Shown here one piece after another: positions 6,083 to 9,501 of a DNA stretch of 9,501 nucleotides. Position 1 is the first letter of the stretch; the number at the start of each line of letters is the position of its first letter. Source of the DNA: Oscillospiraceae bacterium. GTDB taxonomy: Bacteria > Bacillota > Clostridia > Oscillospirales > Ruminococcaceae. The stretch is taken from NCBI GenBank assembly GCA_016297165.1, contig JAEDHF010000074.1:1-9501 (forward strand). The letters are read 5' to 3'. Made by a program: the position numbers and the translations under genes. Below the pieces are notes generated by a model that saw nothing but the letters and a program-made list of their open reading frames with translations, did not search any database and was not told the DNA's origin.

Positions 6083-8719
6083 ATGAAGAAGGAACTGGCA
6101 AAAACCTATGCGCCTAAGGAATTCGAAGAGCGCATATATAAAAACTGGGAGGAAAAGAAGTACTTCCATGCAGAAAGAGACCCCGAAAAGGCCCCCTACA
6201 CTATCGTTATCCCCCCACCCAACATTACAGGACAGCTCCACATGGGTCATGCCCTCGATAATACCTTACAGGATATAATTATCCGTACAAAGCGTATGCA
6301 GGGCTACGCCGCATTATGGCTCCCCGGCACCGACCACGCTTCTATCGCTACCGAAGCGAAGATTGTTGCCGCTATGAAGGCTGACGGCGTTACAAAGGAT
6401 GATATAGGAAGAGACGGCTTTTTGGAGAGAGCATGGGAATGGAAGAGAGTTTACGGCGGACGTATCGTTGAACAGCTTAAGAAGTTAGGCTCCTCCTGCG
6501 ACTGGGACAGGGAGCGCTTTACTCTTGACGAGGGCTGTTCCGAGGCGGTTCAGAAGGTATTTATCGACCTTTATAATAAGGGACTTATCTATCACGGTGA
6601 AAGAATTATAAACTGGTGCCCCAACTGTAAGACCTCTATTTCCGATATCGAATGTGAATACGAGGAGCAGGAAGGCAGCTTCTGGCACATCAACTATCCC
6701 CTTTCCGACGGAAGCGGTTATGTTCAGATAGCAACCACCCGTCCCGAAACCCTTTTAGGCGATACCGCTATTGCAGTTAATCCTAAGGACGAGCGTTATA
6801 CCTCAATCGTAGGAAAAATGGTTAAGCTTCCCCTTACCGACAGGGAAATTCCCGTAATCGCCGACGATTATGTTGATATGGAATTCGGTACAGGCGTAGT
6901 TAAGATTACTCCTGCCCACGACCCCAACGACTACGAGGTAGGACTCCGCCACAATCTCCCCATACTTAACGTAATGAACGACGACGCCTCCATAAATAAG
7001 GAATACGGCGGAAAATATGCAGGTATGGACCGTTACGAGGCAAGAAAGGCTATGGTAGCCGACCTCGAAGCCCAGGGGCTTCTCGTTAAGGTAGAGCCCC
7101 ACGTTCATAACGTAGGCACCTGTCAGCGCTGCCATACCGTAGTTGAGCCTAAGTGCTCAAAGCAGTGGTTTGTTTCCATGAAAGAGCTTGCAGGTCCTGC
7201 AATCGACGTAGTAAAGAGCGGAGAGCTTAAATATGTTCCCCAGCGTTTCGAAAATAACTACTTAAGATGGATGGAGAATATCCGTGACTGGTGCATTTCC
7301 CGTCAGCTCTGGTGGGGTCACAGAATTCCTGCCTTCTACTGCACAAACGAAGAATGTAAGCACGAAGTAATCAGCGAAATCGCTATTGACGTATGTCCTA
7401 AATGCGGCGCACCCATGAAGCAGGACGAGGATACACTTGATACCTGGTTCAGCTCCGCTCTCTGGCCCTTCTCTACCCTCGGCTGGCCCCGTGAAACCGA
7501 GGACTTAAAGTACTTCTACCCCACGAACACCCTCGTTACAGGCTACGACATCATTCCCTTCTGGGTAGCGAGAATGATTTTCTCGGGACTTGAGCATACA
7601 GGCAAAAAACCCTTCGACCATGTACTTATCCACGGTCTTGTAAGAGACGAGCTTGGAAGAAAGATGAGTAAATCTCTCGGAAACGGCGTTGACCCCCTGG
7701 AAATTATCGACGAATTCGGCGCGGACGCTTTAAGACTTGCCCTCGTTACAGGCAACAGCCCCGGAAACGATATGCGCTGGACCACCACAAAGGTTACATC
7801 TGCAAGAAACTTCGCCAACAAGCTCTGGAACGCTTCGAGATATATCCTTATGAACCTTCCCGACAGCATGGAAAAGGCGGTTCTTCCCGAAAGTCTTCCT
7901 ATTGAGGATAAATGGGTTCTCTCCCTTTATAATAAGCTCATCAAGGAGGTTACCGACAATATCGAAAGCTTCGAGCTCGGTATCGCTATCGGAAAGCTCT
8001 ACGACTTTATCTGGGATATCTACTGCGACTGGTATATTGAGCTTACTAAGCCCCGTATTGCGGCAGGCGGCGAAACTGCTCTTGCGGCACAGAACGTTCT
8101 CGTTTACGTTATGCAGGGCGTATTAAAGCTTCTCCACCCCTTTATGCCCTTTATTACAGAGGAAATCTGGGGCTCTATGCCCGTAGCGGACCAGCCCGAA
8201 AGCATTATGATTTCCAAGTGGCCCGAATACAGCGACGCACTTAACTTTGCCGCTGAGGAAACTGCCTTCACAAAGATAATCGACGCTATTAAGGCAGTAA
8301 GAGTACAGCGCAACGAGCTTAACGTTCCCCCCTCAAAGAAGGTAACAATGCACATAGAAACAGCGGATACAGAGCTTTTCAGCTCCTGTAAGGTATTCTT
8401 CGAAAAGCTTGCTGGCGCAGGAGAAACCAACATTTCCGAAGCTGTGGGAAGTACCGAGGGAATGGTTACGGTAGTAACCGCGGCGGCAAGAGTGTTTATG
8501 CCCCTTGGCGAGCTTGTTGATACCGAAAAGGAATTACAGCGTCTCGAAAAGGAAAAGAAGGCAGTTCAGAAGGATATCGACTTCCTCTCCGGAAAGCTTA
8601 ACAATCAGGGCTTCCTCTCAAAGGCTCCTGCACAGCAGATTGAAAACGAGCGTGCGAAGCTCGCTAAGGCAGAAGAAAAAATGCAGAAGATTAACGATTC
8701 TATCGCAGCTCTTAAGTAA
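6083..8719 (+). CDS. valS: Valyl-tRNA synthetase
   Basis: An 878-residue class Ia aminoacyl-tRNA synthetase, full length for a bacterial ValRS, charging tRNA-Val with valine in the cytoplasm. PPPNITGQLHMGH contains the HIGH-type motif (HMGH 53-56) and KMSKS is at 527-531. The CP1 editing domain that clears mischarged threonine shows TTRPET (218-223) and AHDPND (278-283). Cysteine pairs at C179/C182 and C420/C425/C438/C441 look like zinc sites. DTWFSSALWPF begins at 453. The anticodon-binding helical domain follows, and residues about 810-878 form the C-terminal coiled coil that contacts tRNA in ValRS. AAAGGA (6066-6071) is 11 nt upstream of the ATG. Only 22 bp separate it from rqcH, leaving no room for a T-box leader, so expression probably depends on the upstream promoter. 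Codon choice looks more restricted than in trmK or rqcH (impression only). Confidence 0.98.
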   Translation: MKKELAKTYAPKEFEERIYKNWEEKKYFHAERDPEKAPYTIVIPPPNITGQLHMGHALDNTLQDIIIRTKRMQGYAALWLPGTDHASIATEAKIVAAMKADGVTKDDIGRDGFLERAWEWKRVYGGRIVEQLKKLGSSCDWDRERFTLDEGCSEAVQKVFIDLYNKGLIYHGERIINWCPNCKTSISDIECEYEEQEGSFWHINYPLSDGSGYVQIATTRPETLLGDTAIAVNPKDERYTSIVGKMVKLPLTDREIPVIADDYVDMEFGTGVVKITPAHDPNDYEVGLRHNLPILNVMNDDASINKEYGGKYAGMDRYEARKAMVADLEAQGLLVKVEPHVHNVGTCQRCHTVVEPKCSKQWFVSMKELAGPAIDVVKSGELKYVPQRFENNYLRWMENIRDWCISRQLWWGHRIPAFYCTNEECKHEVISEIAIDVCPKCGAPMKQDEDTLDTWFSSALWPFSTLGWPRETEDLKYFYPTNTLVTGYDIIPFWVARMIFSGLEHTGKKPFDHVLIHGLVRDELGRKMSKSLGNGVDPLEIIDEFGADALRLALVTGNSPGNDMRWTTTKVTSARNFANKLWNASRYILMNLPDSMEKAVLPESLPIEDKWVLSLYNKLIKEVTDNIESFELGIAIGKLYDFIWDIYCDWYIELTKPRIAAGGETALAAQNVLVYVMQGVLKLLHPFMPFITEEIWGSMPVADQPESIMISKWPEYSDALNFAAEETAFTKIIDAIKAVRVQRNELNVPPSKKVTMHIETADTELFSSCKVFFEKLAGAGETNISEAVGSTEGMVTVVTAAARVFMPLGELVDTEKELQRLEKEKKAVQKDIDFLSGKLNNQGFLSKAPAQQIENERAKLAKAEEKMQKINDSIAALK

Positions 8720-8745
8720 TTAAGGCAACACAGGAAGGAAAATAC

Positions 8746-9390
8746 ATGGGTAAAAACATAATCTTTATTATCGCTTTCGTTGCAGTATATGCTTTTCTCG
8801 GCTTTTATTTTGCCTCTACCCCCAACAACGACTCCTCCGACTACAGCAACGGCGGAAGTATAACCGATAACGTTTATCAGAATACGAAATACGGCTTTTC
8901 CCTTGACCTCGGCGAGGACTGGGTATATTTCACTCCCCGTACTTTAGATCAGGTTGAAGTTGCGAAATATGGCATAAACCTTGACGATATTGCCGACGGA
9001 ACAGTCCTTTTAGGCTTTGCGCAGCCCGGAAAATCGGGAGCCTGCGCCAAGCTTGACGAGGCCTTTACATCTCAGGAGCTTAACCTTAAGTTTCTCCGTG
9101 ATGTAGCTTCGGTTTTCGCACTTTCTATCGAAGAAACCGGCGGCTCGGTTTTCGACTATGACGCCGGACTTATCGGTACAAGCAGCGAGGTTTACTACTT
9201 CTATATAGATTTCGAAAAGCTCGGCGAAAGAGATAGCATTATATATGTCCTGTTCAACACCGATAAGGACACTACCATACTGATGTACGTATACTGTCCT
9301 ATAGACGAGAGGAACGACTTTATCAGGTTTTTCGAGAAAAATCTGAGGGTTGATAAGTACGAAACCGATATGTTGGTCACTTCCATGTAA
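8746..9390 (+). CDS. Unrecognised membrane-anchored protein with small extracytoplasmic domain
   Basis: A 214-residue protein I cannot assign to a family. Residues 4-23 are a hydrophobic helix after a short Lys-containing N-terminus, followed by a Ser/Asn/Asp-rich, disorder-like linker (24-42). There is no lipobox cysteine, so an uncleaved signal anchor is more likely than a lipoprotein. The rest (about 43-205) is a compact acidic alpha/beta-type domain opening with YGFSLDLGEDWVYF (49-62). That opening resembles small extracytoplasmic folds of the PsbP or DUF1795 kind, but only loosely. The two cysteines, C100 and C184, could form a disulfide if exported. AAGGA (8735-8739) sits 6 nt before the ATG. 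The gene lies 26 bp after valS and just before the terminator, so it is probably the last cistron of the operon. The reading frame is convincing; the function is unknown. Confidence 0.85.
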   Translation: MGKNIIFIIAFVAVYAFLGFYFASTPNNDSSDYSNGGSITDNVYQNTKYGFSLDLGEDWVYFTPRTLDQVEVAKYGINLDDIADGTVLLGFAQPGKSGACAKLDEAFTSQELNLKFLRDVASVFALSIEETGGSVFDYDAGLIGTSSEVYYFYIDFEKLGERDSIIYVLFNTDKDTTILMYVYCPIDERNDFIRFFEKNLRVDKYETDMLVTSM

Positions 9391-9406
9391 ATCCAAAGAA
9401 TGCGCT

Positions 9407-9446
9407 AATCCCCCCTTTAAGCCTTCGGCTTAAAAGGGGGGATTTT
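9407..9446 (+). terminator. Intrinsic terminator closing the rightward operon
   Basis: The left arm 9407-9423 pairs with 9427-9444. It comprises AAT plus six C, then TTTAAGCC, against GGCTTAAA, a single bulged A at 9435, six G and ATT. The loop is three bases (TTC). Thymines at 9443-9446 and TT at 9448-9449 form the U-tract. The stem starts 17 bp after the stop codon at 9388-9390. The A run upstream is short, so it is best seen as a one-way terminator. Confidence 0.88.
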
Positions 9447-9463
9447 CTTCCGCCGCCCCGCCG

Positions 9464-9494
9464 AACCCCTGTATTTCTCCGAAATACAGGGGTT
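9464..9494. repeat. Perfect 14-bp inverted repeat (second hairpin), role uncertain
   Basis: AACCCCTGTATTTC (9464-9477) is followed by a TCC loop and its exact complement (9481-9494). The hairpin begins 17 bp beyond the first terminator's T-tract. Only TTT follows on the plus strand, and there is no T-run on the minus strand. It could be a back-up terminator, the terminator of a convergent gene beyond the right edge, or a dispersed palindromic repeat. The window ends at 9501, so these cannot be separated. Confidence 0.65.
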
Positions 9495-9501
9495 TCAGCT
9501 T

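Overview
The window reads as ordinary chromosomal DNA of a low-to-mid GC anaerobic Firmicute. Class Clostridia is likely, probably an Oscillospiraceae/Ruminococcaceae-type gut anaerobe. The case rests on strong purine-rich Shine-Dalgarno sites, sigma-A type promoters, a giant oxygen-sensitive acyl-CoA dehydratase activase, a DUF1858 redox protein, and the trmK-nif3 and rqcH genes typical of Gram-positives. The taxonomic call is inference from gene content only. No mobile element, CRISPR array, tRNA or rRNA gene was seen.

Left arm (1-2418, minus strand): the N-terminal 806 residues of a very large 2-hydroxyacyl-CoA dehydratase activase-type protein. It has two tandem BadF/HgdC-like ATPase repeats, a four-cysteine linker and the start of a DUF2229-like region. 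It runs off the left edge of the window.

Divergent control region (2419-2658): 240 bp of AT-rich DNA with two well-formed, back-to-back sigma-A promoters. Each has a consensus TATAAT -10 box and a 17-bp spacer. The -10 box of the leftward promoter lies inside a perfect inverted repeat that could be an operator.

Right arm (2659-9390, plus strand): six tightly packed genes, apparently one transcription unit. In order they are a 66-residue DUF1858 CxxC protein, trmK (tRNA m1A22 methyltransferase), a compact Nif3-family metal protein, rqcH (ribosome-associated quality control, C-terminal alanine tailing), valS (valyl-tRNA synthetase) and an unrecognised membrane-anchored protein. The first three overlap or couple translationally; the other gaps are 22-36 bp. 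A strong intrinsic terminator at 9407-9446 closes the unit, and a second perfect hairpin follows at 9464-9494.

The operon theme is tRNA and translation upkeep: tRNA modification, tRNA charging and rescue of stalled 60S/50S-type complexes. A redox-type small protein sits at its head and an orphan surface protein at its tail. I see no clearly new biological system. The items most worth checking are the fused-dimer activase architecture, the operator-like repeat in the divergent promoter region, the DUF1858 gene leading a translation operon, the Glu-Arg variant of the RqcH signature and the orphan membrane protein.
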